Origin: Neorhizobium alkalisoli
GTDB lineage: Bacteria; Pseudomonadota; Alphaproteobacteria; Rhizobiales; Rhizobiaceae
Reading direction: 5' to 3'
Length of the DNA stretch: 64,000 bases
Assembly: GCF_002968635.1 (NCBI RefSeq)
Contig: NZ_PVBN01000006.1
Coordinates: 310,001 to 374,000 of the forward strand
The position numbers and the translations under genes are program-made. The notes under the pieces were generated by a model. The model was not told the DNA's origin. It did no database searches and was given only the letters and a program-made list of their open reading frames with translations. Below, in pieces: positions 55,001-63,728 of this stretch. Within the stretch, counting starts at the first letter, position 1. Each line of letters begins with the position of its first letter.

Positions 55001-56224
55001 TTGGCGAAATCGGACGCGACCAGCAGGAAGGAGCCGGGTTCAGGGCGCAAGCGCGCTATTTCTGTGCACGATGACTCGCCGGTCAAGCTGGCGCGGAACG
55101 CGTCCAACAATGACCAGAAAGCGTTGGTCGCGATGGCGGCCGGACGCTGTGAGTTTCCGGGATGCAACAAGTTCCTGTTCGAACACCCATTGACGAAGGA
55201 TCGCGGAAACTACGGCGAGAACGCCCATATCGTCGCCTTTAAGGAAGGCGCTACCCGGGGGAAGGACGGTGCGCGACCAGCGGACATCAACAGCATCGAA
55301 AACCTGATGCTGCTTTGCCAGCCGTGCCACAAGATGATCGATGACAATCCCGAGCGCTATCCACGCGACTTTCTCGTTGCAGGCAAGGAAGCGCACGAGC
55401 GCCGCATTCGTGCATTGACCGAACTGGGCCCGGAACTGCGTACCAACGTCCTGGTATTGAAGAGCCGCATTGGGGAGCGCGTCGTCGAGGTTGGGCTTCA
55501 GGAAGTTGTTGACGCGCTTCGCCCGCGCTATCCGGCGTCCAGTGCCTTCAAGGTTATCGATCTCACCCAGCTCGGCGATGAAACGGGCAATGGATATTAT
55601 CCGATGGCTGAACGCCTGATTTTGCAGCACGTAGGCGCCATGTATGCCGCGCAGGATGTGTTTGGCGATGTGAAGCACCTGTCGGTCGTAGGCCTGGCAC
55701 CCATGCCCCTGCTGGTGGTTTTGGGTGCCGCGCTCAGCAACACCGTACAGACAGATTTCTTCCAGTGTCATCGTGACCGCGATGATCGTTGGACCTGGCA
55801 TGCCGATGGGCCGCCGGTCTCCTACGTCACCCGTACGGTCAGACGCGGCACTGACGCGGGTAAGGTGGCAGTGACGCTGTCCTTGAGTGGTGCGATTGAT
55901 GCGGCGCAACTGCCCGGAGCGATCGACGCTGGCGTCACGGTTTACGATTTGACCCTTGATGGCGCGGCGCCCAATCCGGGCTTTCTTCGAACTCGTGCCG
56001 ATCTGGACGGCTTCCGTGCGGCCTACCGCACCCTTCTTGCGCAGGTGACGAGCGACAACCCGGGCGTATCAGAAGTACACGTGTTTCCGGCCGTTCCGGC
56101 GCCTGCCGCTATCGCGCTTGGCTTTGACCTGTTGCCCAAGGTTCACCCGGCCTTGATCGTGCATGACTTTGACAAACGGGTTGGAGGTTTCATGGAAAGG
56201 ATCAGGGTGAACCGCAATGAGTGA
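55001..56224 (+). CDS. cap5: CBASS effector Cap5: HNH nuclease fused to SAVED domain
   Basis: 407 residues from TTG 55001 (GGAAGGGG upstream; no ATG in frame nearby). The N-terminal HNH nuclease shows CEFPGCN, NAHIVAF (His about 75) and NLMLLCQPCHKMID (about 100-112), with Zn-binding Cys pairs. The C-terminal SAVED domain (about 165-400), with VVGLAPMPLLVVLGAAL and VHVFPAVPAPAAIALG, senses cyclic oligonucleotides. When bound, Cap5 tetramerises and degrades DNA, killing phage-infected cells. It overlaps the CD-NTase start by 8 bp. Confidence 0.93.
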   Translation: MAKSDATSRKEPGSGRKRAISVHDDSPVKLARNASNNDQKALVAMAAGRCEFPGCNKFLFEHPLTKDRGNYGENAHIVAFKEGATRGKDGARPADINSIENLMLLCQPCHKMIDDNPERYPRDFLVAGKEAHERRIRALTELGPELRTNVLVLKSRIGERVVEVGLQEVVDALRPRYPASSAFKVIDLTQLGDETGNGYYPMAERLILQHVGAMYAAQDVFGDVKHLSVVGLAPMPLLVVLGAALSNTVQTDFFQCHRDRDDRWTWHADGPPVSYVTRTVRRGTDAGKVAVTLSLSGAIDAAQLPGAIDAGVTVYDLTLDGAAPNPGFLRTRADLDGFRAAYRTLLAQVTSDNPGVSEVHVFPAVPAPAAIALGFDLLPKVHPALIVHDFDKRVGGFMERIRVNRNE

Positions 56225-57119
56225 CAATGAGTATCTGTTGGAGCTGCTAAAGTCACAGCAACTGGAAAAAGGTTGCGAAGAACTGGTCGCTCTGGACGCC
56301 GAACGCGACAATGTCGAGGCGCTCCTGACCGAGTCCTTCCCCAACAGCAACCCGAATTTCACGCATGGCGGATCACGCGCTAAAGGCACGATGATCCGTG
56401 AAGACTACGATCTCGACGAGGTCTGTTACTTCGACAATGATGATACCGGACCCGGTGAGACGCTGGAGGAGATCTACGACAATGTCGCCGACCTCCTTGA
56501 GGCCGACTATCAGGTCGAGCGGAAACGGTCAGCGCTTCGCCTGAAGACCAAAAAGGGCAAGGATCTCAAGATTGACATCGTGCCCGGCCGCTACGTCAGC
56601 GATGATGGCACCGATGTGTTCCTTCACCAGAACGAAGGTGACAAGGAGCGTTTAAAAACGAACCTGGAGGTGCACATCGCACATGTTCGCGAGAGCGGGT
56701 GCACGGATGTCATTCAGCTCGGCAAGTTGTGGCGGACCCGCAATGGTATTCTGATCCGCACGTTCCCGCTGGAGCTTCTGATCATTGAGGTACTGTCTGA
56801 GAACAATTCCGGCACCCTGCAGGATCGGTTCGAGCGCGTGCTGGCTGCTTTCCGGGACGAGATCGAAGATCTGATGATTGAAGACCCCGCGAATCCCACC
56901 GGCAACGATCTGTCTTTCACGCTCACGGACGAGCTGCGCGATACGCTGCGGGACGTGGCGGAAGACACGCTGATCGCAGCTGCGGATCATGGGTGGGAAC
57001 ATGTGTTCGGCGCTCTGCCGACGCGGAAGGCAGCAGCTGTTCCGCGTGTCGCGGCGCTGACAGCTGCCGCGACCGCTCTTGGTGGTGCGGCGCCGCCGTG
57101 GGCGGACGAGGGTGAATGA
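56217..57119 (+). CDS. CD-NTase (cGAS/DncV-like nucleotidyltransferase)
   Basis: 300 residues. The active-site motif GGSRAKGT (about 50-57) is followed by DLDEVCYFD (metal-binding acidic pair near 64-66), and the third carboxylate is in LKIDIVPGR (about 119). This is the CD-NTase core that makes a cyclic di- or trinucleotide second messenger after phage infection, read by Cap5. The C-terminus ends APPWADEGE with no obvious glycine tail. It is coupled to the E2 gene by ATGA. The clade and product nucleotide cannot be decided by eye. Confidence 0.93.
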   Translation: MSDNEYLLELLKSQQLEKGCEELVALDAERDNVEALLTESFPNSNPNFTHGGSRAKGTMIREDYDLDEVCYFDNDDTGPGETLEEIYDNVADLLEADYQVERKRSALRLKTKKGKDLKIDIVPGRYVSDDGTDVFLHQNEGDKERLKTNLEVHIAHVRESGCTDVIQLGKLWRTRNGILIRTFPLELLIIEVLSENNSGTLQDRFERVLAAFRDEIEDLMIEDPANPTGNDLSFTLTDELRDTLRDVAEDTLIAAADHGWEHVFGALPTRKAAAVPRVAALTAAATALGGAAPPWADEGE

Positions 57120-57787
57120 CCTGGCACGAGATCGATCCGTCAAAGCTTGACTGCCTTCGCCAGACACTGCGCGACAGGTACCCCACCCTGCATGCCCGAG
57201 TGCAGAGTGGTTTTGTTCATGTCGCTGGAACCTTCGCCGTACTGGCCGAAGACGCGCACCGGGACCGCTACACGATCGATGTCCGGCTGCCCGTTGACTA
57301 TCCTCAGTCCATACCGGATGTCTGGGAGACGGCTGGCCGGATCGAAAGGATCATTGATCGTCACGTTTTTCCGCGGACCGGAGCCCTGTGCGTCGGCGTC
57401 CCGGTCGAGATTTGGTTGAACCTGAAAGGTGATTTCTCCATCGAGAACTATCTGGAGAAAGCTGTGCGGCCGTATCTCATTGGGAACAGTCTCTTTGAGG
57501 AAGGCGAACCATGGCCATTCAGCGAAAGCACCCATGGGAGTTTTGGGGTCCTTGAGTTTTACGAGCGTTATCTCTGCACCAAGGATGCCCGTGTAATTGG
57601 CCAAATTCTGCTGAACTTGCTTAAAGGCAAGGTGCGAGGGCATTGGCCATGTCCCTGCGGGAGCGGAAGCGTTCTACGAAAGTGTCACGGCGAACAGGTG
57701 CGGGCTTTGGCCGACGTTCCAGTGAGCATATTGCTTGGTTCGGTTAATCACATGCTGAACGTATTAGAGGCTGGATCACTTAAGTAA
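57116..57787 (+). CDS. Stand-alone E2-like conjugating protein with SEC-C zinc tail (type II-short CBASS)
   Basis: 223 residues. The N-terminal half is an E2/UBC fold: DYPQSIPDVWE, HVFPRTGALCVG with the predicted catalytic Cys at 92, and SFGVLEFYERYL. In type II CBASS, E2-like proteins attach the CD-NTase C-terminus to targets and prime it. The C-terminal 45 residues hold a SEC-C zinc motif, CPCGSGSVLRKCHG (Cys179, Cys181, Cys190, His191), which should bind zinc and perhaps a protein or nucleic acid. There is no E1 or JAB gene here. It ends the operon. Confidence 0.88.
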   Translation: MTWHEIDPSKLDCLRQTLRDRYPTLHARVQSGFVHVAGTFAVLAEDAHRDRYTIDVRLPVDYPQSIPDVWETAGRIERIIDRHVFPRTGALCVGVPVEIWLNLKGDFSIENYLEKAVRPYLIGNSLFEEGEPWPFSESTHGSFGVLEFYERYLCTKDARVIGQILLNLLKGKVRGHWPCPCGSGSVLRKCHGEQVRALADVPVSILLGSVNHMLNVLEAGSLK

Positions 57788-58404
57788 GGCGGCTTGCTGA
57801 AAGCACGGCAGGTGGCATGCGGCACAGCGCGACAACGGAGCCGGAGGATTGTGAGGGTTTAGAGCCCCGACAGCTTTCGGCAGTTCGAAGGGTATAGTCG
57901 AACGGCCGAAATGGGGGCGCAAAGCTGCCGGGTGCAGCCTGGTACCGTCACCGCAAATTTGAGGTCGCCAATCAAGGGCCTTCTTTCTACGCCTTTAAAA
58001 TAATGCGATAATCCAGGCCTACCAGGCGGGCCATTTTGGACCCTCTTCGCCTGCAAATTAGCGACCACTTCTCCTAAGAAAAAAGTGACGTCTTGTCAGA
58101 GACTTGGGATCCGTTAGTCCAAGATTTTCACTCCCGACTATCGCATCCGGTGAAGCCAAAACGTCACCGCAATCTTGGCTGGGGACCTGGCGTGCGTTGG
58201 CCGCGGGGGGCGAAATCAGACAGTCCGGCTTCGATGGCGCGAAAGAGGAGTTCTCGGCAGGGCGCGACATCTCTGAGGCGGATGCGCCATACCGCCGACA
58301 AGTTGGAGTTATTGTCAAATTTTGGTTGCGATCGGGTCCTCGTGCATCGCATGTAGCCGGTAGATGCAAGGTTGCAACTCTAGCAAGCGCTGGTGAGGGG
58401 AAAC
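57788..58404. other. Intergenic region between CBASS and the LysR cassette
   Basis: About 617 bp. It contains a dispersed repeat (57871-57929) and otherwise no recognisable gene. Open frames at 58058-58510 (minus) and 58104-58427 (plus) overlap each other and match nothing. The LysR promoter should lie near 58290-58390. Confidence 0.5.
57871..57929 (+). repeat. Dispersed repeat, copy A
   Basis: About 59 bp. It shares the core AGTCGAACG-N-CCGA and GGCGCAAAGCTGCC with copy B at 63745, in the same orientation. The two copies bracket the LysR/molybdenum-hydroxylase cassette. Confidence 0.72.
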
Positions 58405-59316
58405 ATGGGCCGTCAGAACCCATTTGATGGATTGGCCGAATTCCTGGCGATCGCGAAACGGCAAAGCATTCGAAAGGCCGCTCTGGACCTTGAAGTGACC
58501 CCAGGAGCAATCAGTCAGGCGCTGCAGAAGCTTGAACGGCGTCTGGGCACACCACTTTTTCACCGAACCACGCGACGGATCTCACTGACGGAGGCTGGTG
58601 AAGCGCTCCTGGCAGAGATCGCGCCTGCAGCGCGGGTAATCGAGGCCAGCTTGAATCACGCCTCCGGCGCATCCAACGAGCCCTCTGGAACTCTAAAGCT
58701 TCTTGTGGAACGCCTTGCCGTGCCGTTCGTGATCGAGCCAGTCTTGCCCGGTTTCTGTGCCGCGTGGCCAAACGTCAAGGTCGATATCACGGTCAGCAAC
58801 AGGCATCATGATTTTGTGGCAGGTGGCTATGACGCCGGAATTCTCATCGGGCCCTATATCGCCCAGGACATGATTGCCGTGCGACTGTCACCGCACTTCC
58901 AATGGGCGGTCTTTGGCTCCCCCGACTATTTCCGCAAGCACGGTCGCCCTATGGTCCCTGGAGACTTGACCAAGCATAACTGCATCCGATTTCGCCGGCC
59001 CGAAAAGGGCGACATCTATCGTTGGGAATTCCTGGAGGACGGGCAGAATGTAAGCATTGACCCCAGTGGTCCGGTCACCGTTAACGATGGGGAGCTGATG
59101 CAAAGGCTTGCAGCACGGGGCCAGGGATTGATCTATTCCTCAACCTACCACGCGTCGCAAAGGGTCGCTTCCGGTCAGCTCGAACCCGTCTTGCTCGACT
59201 ATTCGCCCGGGACAGACGGACTGTTTCTCTATTTCACCAAGGCAGCCCAGTCGCAACCTAAGCTGCGTGCGTTTATAGACGCCTGTTCGGAGCTGAGACG
59301 GTCGTTGATGGATTGA
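58405..59316 (+). CDS. LysR-type transcriptional regulator
   Basis: 303 residues from ATG 58405 (GAGGGGAAAC upstream). The HTH is SIRKAALDLEVTPGAISQALQKLERRLG (about 21-48), followed by the LysR effector domain with VDITVSNRHHDFVAGGYDAGI. It precedes the molybdenum-hydroxylase genes on the same strand by 171 bp and probably controls them. It closely resembles regulators beside oxidoreductase genes. Confidence 0.93.
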   Translation: MGRQNPFDGLAEFLAIAKRQSIRKAALDLEVTPGAISQALQKLERRLGTPLFHRTTRRISLTEAGEALLAEIAPAARVIEASLNHASGASNEPSGTLKLLVERLAVPFVIEPVLPGFCAAWPNVKVDITVSNRHHDFVAGGYDAGILIGPYIAQDMIAVRLSPHFQWAVFGSPDYFRKHGRPMVPGDLTKHNCIRFRRPEKGDIYRWEFLEDGQNVSIDPSGPVTVNDGELMQRLAARGQGLIYSSTYHASQRVASGQLEPVLLDYSPGTDGLFLYFTKAAQSQPKLRAFIDACSELRRSLMD

Positions 59317-59487
59317 CCAGGGGCGCTGTGCCAGCGAGGCGCTCAGGCCCGTGCAGATTACCTGCGCAATACCATCCCTTCGGATTGTTTACCTACGCTA
59401 TACAACTAGTGCAGCGCACGCCAGTTTATCCGCATCAATAAACAAGCGATGTTCCGCTGAACCTCAGGTCTTCAACGGAGCAGGCGC

Positions 59488-59940
59488 ATGGCATTCACCC
59501 TCCAGATCAATGGACAGCCCCATTCAGTCGATGTCGATGGCGACACGCCGCTGCTGTGGGTCATTCGCGACGTGCTCGACATGACCGGCACGAAGTTTGG
59601 CTGTGGGCAAGCGCTTTGCGGCGCTTGCACCGTCCATGTCGATGGAGTCGCAACCCGGTCTTGCGTCACCCCGATCGATAGCCTCGCCGAGAGCCAGATC
59701 ACGACGATTGAGGCCCTTGAGACGCTTGCGCACGGAAAAGCGCTTCAGGACGCCTGGATAGAGCTGGACGTGCCGCAATGCGGCTATTGCCAGTCGGGTC
59801 AGCTCATGTCCGCAGCCGCACTGCTGTCTGACAATGAAAAACCGACTGACGAAGACATCGACAGCGCGATGTCCGGGAACGTCTGTCGATGCGGAACCTA
59901 CCAGCGCATCCGCGCAGCCATCAAACTCGCAAGCGCATGA
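59488..59940 (+). CDS. (2Fe-2S) subunit of a molybdenum hydroxylase (isoquinoline 1-oxidoreductase/aldehyde dehydrogenase type)
   Basis: 150 residues. The plant-ferredoxin cluster motif is [15 protein letters not shown] (from about residue 39), and the second cluster has CGYCQSG (about 98) and CRCGTY (about 132). It passes electrons from the molybdopterin subunit. There is no signal peptide of its own, so it may be exported by hitchhiking with the Tat-signal large subunit. It is separated by 14 bp from that subunit's start. Confidence 0.93.
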   Translation: MAFTLQINGQPHSVDVDGDTPLLWVIRDVLDMTGTKFGCGQALCGACTVHVDGVATRSCVTPIDSLAESQITTIEALETLAHGKALQDAWIELDVPQCGYCQSGQLMSAAALLSDNEKPTDEDIDSAMSGNVCRCGTYQRIRAAIKLASA

Positions 59941-59954
59941 CGGGAGGACGGATC

Positions 59955-62111
59955 ATGTCGAACAAGCTCGCTGGCCCCCAGTTGAACAGACGCAATTTCC
60001 TCAAGGCGAGCGCGGCGCTCGGCGGCGGTCTCATCGTCAGTCTCGGATCTGTTCCAACCGCAGCTCTCGCGGCCACTGAATTAGCACCAAACGCCTTCAT
60101 CCGGATAGACCGCAGAGGCCTTGTCACTCTCGTCATGCCTCAAGTGGAAATGGGTCAGGGGATCTATACCGCTCAGGCAATGCTCATCGCCGAAGAGCTG
60201 GACGTCAGCCTGGAGGAGGTGAAGATCGAGCATGCACCCGTCAACGAAGCACTCTACGGGCATCCGATGCTCGGACGACAGATGACAGGAGGATCAACAT
60301 CGATCCGTGCATTCTGGACTCCGTTGCGAGCGGCCGGCGCGACAGCGCGGACGCTCCTGATGCAGGCCGCAGCCAAGGAATGGAATGTCGACGTCGCTTC
60401 GTGCCGTACCGAGCAAGGATTCGTGGTGAACCCGGATGGGCGCACAAGACGGGCCTATGGTGAACTGGTCGACATGGCCGCCTCTCTTCCGATTCCTGCG
60501 GCGGAATCGGTCAAACTGAAGCAGCCCTCCGAGTTTACGCTTTTGGGGACATCCGCGAAACGCCTCGACACCCGCAGGAAGACAAATGGCTCGTTGAAGT
60601 ACGGCATCGACGCCTCTCCACCCGGGACCAAGATTGCGGCCATCGCGATATCGCCAGTCCTGGGCGGGAAGCCGAAGTCTGTGAATGAGCCGGCAGCGTT
60701 GGCCGTCAAAGGCGTGCGGCAGGTCGTCATCACGGACGATTCCGTGGCAGTCGTTGCAGACCATACAGGGGCCGCCAAAAAGGGCCTGGAGGCAGCGGCC
60801 ATCGAATGGGAGGACGGTCCAAACGGTACCATGTCACAAGCCGATATCCTCCGGCAACTTGCAGAACAGTCGCAACAAGCTGGAGGCGTAGCACGCAGCG
60901 AAGGAGACGTGACGGCGGCACTTCAGAACGCCGCGGTCCGGATCGACGCCGTGTATCAACTACCCTTCCTCTCTCATACGGCCATGGAGCCGATGAACTG
61001 TACCGTACATGTGCGCGAGGATGCATGCGAACTGTGGGTCGGAACGCAGAATCTCTCCGGAGCAAAGCAGGCAACCACCGCTGTTACCGGTCTCCCGCCT
61101 GAGACGATCATCATCAACAATCACATCGTCGGAGGCGGCTTCGGGCGCCGGCTGGAAGCCGACGGCATTGCCCATGCCGTCAAGATCGCAAAGCAGGTCA
61201 AAGGTCCCGTCAAGGTGATCTGGAGCCGTGAAGAGGACATCCAGCACGGCTACTACAGGCCATACTATTACGACCGGATATCAGGTGGTATCGATACGGA
61301 GGGCAATCCGATCGCCTGGAGCCACCGCGTTTCCGGATCCTCGATTTTTGCCCGTATCGCGCCCGCGGCGATGCAGAACGGCGTCGATCCTGACGGCGTC
61401 GAGGGTGCCGCCCATCCCCCTTACAAGCTTCCGGCGATCCATGTGGAGTTCAAGCAGGTGGAGCCGCAGGGTGTGCTCACGAGTTGGTGGCGCGGCGTCG
61501 GGCCGTCGCACAACATCTTCGTGGTGGAAAGTTTCATCGACGAATTGGCCGCAGCAGCGAAGTCTGATCCCGTCGACTATCGCAAGCGGCTCCTTACAGA
61601 AAATCCGCGCGCGCTCGCAGTGCTGGAGCTCGTTGCCGACAAGGCGGGCTGGGGTGAGGTACTGCCCAAGCGGCATGGCCGCGGCGTCGCGGTGCAGTTC
61701 GCATTCGGAACATACCTCGCAATGGTCGCCGATGTGTCGGTGGCGGACGATGGAACGGTTCGCGTGACACGCATTGTTACAGCCGTCGACTGCGGCCTGA
61801 CGGTCAATCCGGATACGATCGCGGCCCAGATGGAGGGGGGCGCACTCTATGGCCTGACGGCGGCTCTTTATGGTGCGATCACGTTCAGAGATGGACGTGT
61901 CGAGCAAAGTAACTTCGACACCTATCTGCCGCTGCGCATCGAAGAAGCGCCGCATGTGGAAACTCATATTGTCCGGAGTGCCGAGGCGCCCGGAGGAATC
62001 GGTGAGGCTTCCACCTCTGCCGTCTTCCCTGCCGTGACCAATGCCATTCTTGCGGCGACGGGCAAGCGCGTCAGAACATTGCCAATCAATCCAGAAGAAC
62101 TGAAAGCATAG
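59955..62111 (+). CDS. Tat-exported molybdopterin subunit of isoquinoline 1-oxidoreductase-like enzyme
   Basis: 718 residues from ATG 59955 (GGGAGGACGGATC upstream). A twin-arginine signal lies at about 11-35: NRRNFLKASAALGGGLIVS. Molybdenum-cofactor motifs are VEMGQGIYTAQAMLIAEEL (about 73), GGGFGRRLEADG (about 392), and the catalytic Glu in GGIGEASTSAV (about 678). It belongs to the IorB/IsoB family that hydroxylates N-heterocycles or aldehydes in the periplasm. It passes electrons through the (2Fe-2S) subunit, probably to the downstream cytochrome c. Confidence 0.93.
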   Translation: MSNKLAGPQLNRRNFLKASAALGGGLIVSLGSVPTAALAATELAPNAFIRIDRRGLVTLVMPQVEMGQGIYTAQAMLIAEELDVSLEEVKIEHAPVNEALYGHPMLGRQMTGGSTSIRAFWTPLRAAGATARTLLMQAAAKEWNVDVASCRTEQGFVVNPDGRTRRAYGELVDMAASLPIPAAESVKLKQPSEFTLLGTSAKRLDTRRKTNGSLKYGIDASPPGTKIAAIAISPVLGGKPKSVNEPAALAVKGVRQVVITDDSVAVVADHTGAAKKGLEAAAIEWEDGPNGTMSQADILRQLAEQSQQAGGVARSEGDVTAALQNAAVRIDAVYQLPFLSHTAMEPMNCTVHVREDACELWVGTQNLSGAKQATTAVTGLPPETIIINNHIVGGGFGRRLEADGIAHAVKIAKQVKGPVKVIWSREEDIQHGYYRPYYYDRISGGIDTEGNPIAWSHRVSGSSIFARIAPAAMQNGVDPDGVEGAAHPPYKLPAIHVEFKQVEPQGVLTSWWRGVGPSHNIFVVESFIDELAAAAKSDPVDYRKRLLTENPRALAVLELVADKAGWGEVLPKRHGRGVAVQFAFGTYLAMVADVSVADDGTVRVTRIVTAVDCGLTVNPDTIAAQMEGGALYGLTAALYGAITFRDGRVEQSNFDTYLPLRIEEAPHVETHIVRSAEAPGGIGEASTSAVFPAVTNAILAATGKRVRTLPINPEELKA

Positions 62112-62113
62112 TG

Positions 62114-62491
62114 ATGCTGCATGCACTACGTTTGATCTTGTCCATCGCAACCATTTGCCTTGCGGGCCTGGCTGCAGCCTCAATCGTCGGAAATCCAGTT
62201 CGAGGCCAGCAGCTATTCAGCCGCTGTTCGGGCTGTCATTCGGTTCAAGGCGAGAATAAGTCTGGACCTCCGCTCAAGGGCGTCGTTGGCCGGGAAGCTG
62301 GGGCGGTCGAAGGCTACCGCTATTCTCCAGCGCTCATGAACGCTGGAACCACCTGGAGTGAAGATGCCCTCGACAATTATCTGGCAGGTCCGACGAAGGC
62401 CGTGCGTGGAACGCGAATGACTTTTAGCGTTTCCAGGGAGCAAGATCGGGCGGACATCATCGCTTATCTCAAGTCGCTTGGTGGTCAGTGA
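62114..62491 (+). CDS. Class I cytochrome c
   Basis: 125 residues. ATG 62114 is preferred; GTG at 62111 overlaps the preceding stop. A signal peptide (LRLILSIATICLAGLAAAS) covers about 6-24, the haem-binding motif is CSGCH (37-41), and a Met ligand candidate lies in RGTRMTFSV (about 97). It is a small periplasmic electron carrier of the cytochrome c2 type. It lies between the molybdenum subunit and the XdhC-like gene in one operon, so it is the likely acceptor for that enzyme. Confidence 0.93.
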   Translation: MLHALRLILSIATICLAGLAAASIVGNPVRGQQLFSRCSGCHSVQGENKSGPPLKGVVGREAGAVEGYRYSPALMNAGTTWSEDALDNYLAGPTKAVRGTRMTFSVSREQDRADIIAYLKSLGGQ

Positions 62492-63417
62492 ACCATTCCC
62501 TTGAGTATCTCAAACTGCCGACACCCACCAGGGTGCTTGTCGCGGACGACGCTGCCGCACTTCTTGAGTTCGCCCTCGTTTGTCATGCGGAAGCCCGGGT
62601 GGCGATTGCCACACTCGTTGAAATTCGTGGCGGTGCTGCCCGTGCACTTGGCTCGCATGTCGTGGTTACGGCTGATGGCCGTTACGCTGGCTATTTGTCC
62701 GGTGGGTGCGTGGAAGCAGCCGTTGCGTTCGAAGCTTTGCTTGCAATCGAGGCCGAAAAGGACCGAGTGGTCAAGTTTGGCGACGGGTCACCCTTCTTCG
62801 ATATCGTCCTTCCCTGTGGGGGAGGCATCACCGTGGCCATCCACATCCTGCGTAAGCCCGACGAGATCGTCCACGTGCTCACCTGTCTTGAGCAGCGCAA
62901 GACCTCCGCATTGAAGCTGTCTGTTGAGAACCAAGCGCTGGCCGCGGCGGCAACCCCGGCAGCGCCTGGATGGATCGGGCATTGGTTTCATATCCTTTAC
63001 CGTCCAAGGATCCGGACCATCATTTCCGGTCAGTCGGTGGAGGCGCGCAGTGTGGCCAAACTGGCCCGAGGTTGCGGATATGATGTGGTCTTCATGTCCG
63101 ATCAGGACGTCATCGCAGATTTGACCAAGCTCATCGACCCGTTCACAGCGGTCGTGCTCCTGCACCACGATGTGCACCAGGAGCAGCCAGTCCTTCAGGC
63201 CGCGCTCCGCGCAAAACCATTCTACATCGGCGCACTCGGGAGCAGTAGGACGCATCAGCGGCGGCTGGAGGCACGACGGAAGGCAGGCTTCCGCGACGAG
63301 GAACTGGCACGCATCAAGGCTCCGATCGGTCTGTTCGGCCCCACACGAGACTCGACCTCCTTGGCTCTGTCGGTACTCGCCGAGGTCGCGGCCACGCGGT
63401 TGGAAGTTTGCAGATGA
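62488..63417 (+). CDS. XdhC-family molybdenum-cofactor maturation protein
   Basis: 309 residues from GTG 62488, which overlaps the cytochrome stop (GTGA). The XdhC/CoxI N-terminal domain has GSHVVVTADGRYAGYLSGGCVEAAV (about 55-79) and PCGGG. The C-terminal domain has HHDVHQEQPVLQAALRAKPFYIGALGSSRTHQRR and LFGPTRDSTSLALSVLAE. It is distinct from XdhC at 9.55 kb and would serve the exported molybdenum hydroxylase, loading cofactor before Tat transport. Confidence 0.92.
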   Translation: MNHSLEYLKLPTPTRVLVADDAAALLEFALVCHAEARVAIATLVEIRGGAARALGSHVVVTADGRYAGYLSGGCVEAAVAFEALLAIEAEKDRVVKFGDGSPFFDIVLPCGGGITVAIHILRKPDEIVHVLTCLEQRKTSALKLSVENQALAAAATPAAPGWIGHWFHILYRPRIRTIISGQSVEARSVAKLARGCGYDVVFMSDQDVIADLTKLIDPFTAVVLLHHDVHQEQPVLQAALRAKPFYIGALGSSRTHQRRLEARRKAGFRDEELARIKAPIGLFGPTRDSTSLALSVLAEVAATRLEVCR

Positions 63418-63728
63418 CGCACAGTGGTGAAACCAAGACCTTCGACCGGATAGAGCGGCCCAATCATGTGGGCACCGGCAACCAATCCATAGGCAGCCGA
63501 GATGAACACATGGATACTGAATGCAGGCATAGATGTCCCGAGGACGAAATATCGCCCCAAGGGCGTTCGAATTCTTTCGACCAGGAACAGGGCATACGGA
63601 TCATAGAGGCGATTTACGACGTCATCGGCCTTCGAGAACGGGTACCGAAGACGGCTTTGCAGGATGAGTTCGACTTCTTTGGTTCAATGGTGCGAGCAAA
63701 GCGGATTTTCGAGAAACTCAAGACGTAA
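63414..63728 (+). CDS. Possible short protein, unknown
   Basis: 104 residues. ATG 63414 overlaps the XdhC-like stop (ATGA), matching the coupling style of this operon. The C-terminal third (RIIEAIYDVIGLRERVPKTA, DFFGSMVRAKRIFEKLKT) looks helical and protein-like, but the N-terminal part is rich in polar residues and matches no family. A competing minus-strand frame across 63420-63680 also reads as a plausible membrane protein piece, so coding status is uncertain. Confidence 0.32.
   Translation: MTHSGETKTFDRIERPNHVGTGNQSIGSRDEHMDTECRHRCPEDEISPQGRSNSFDQEQGIRIIEAIYDVIGLRERVPKTALQDEFDFFGSMVRAKRIFEKLKT

Noticed and set aside
63255..63684. Minus-strand frame reading VNRLYDPYALFLVERIRTP and IHVFISAAYGLVAGAHMIG
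   Set aside because: Reads like a membrane protein fragment, but it has a stop before any start codon and is antisense to the coupled XdhC-like gene end; noted as the competing frame only.
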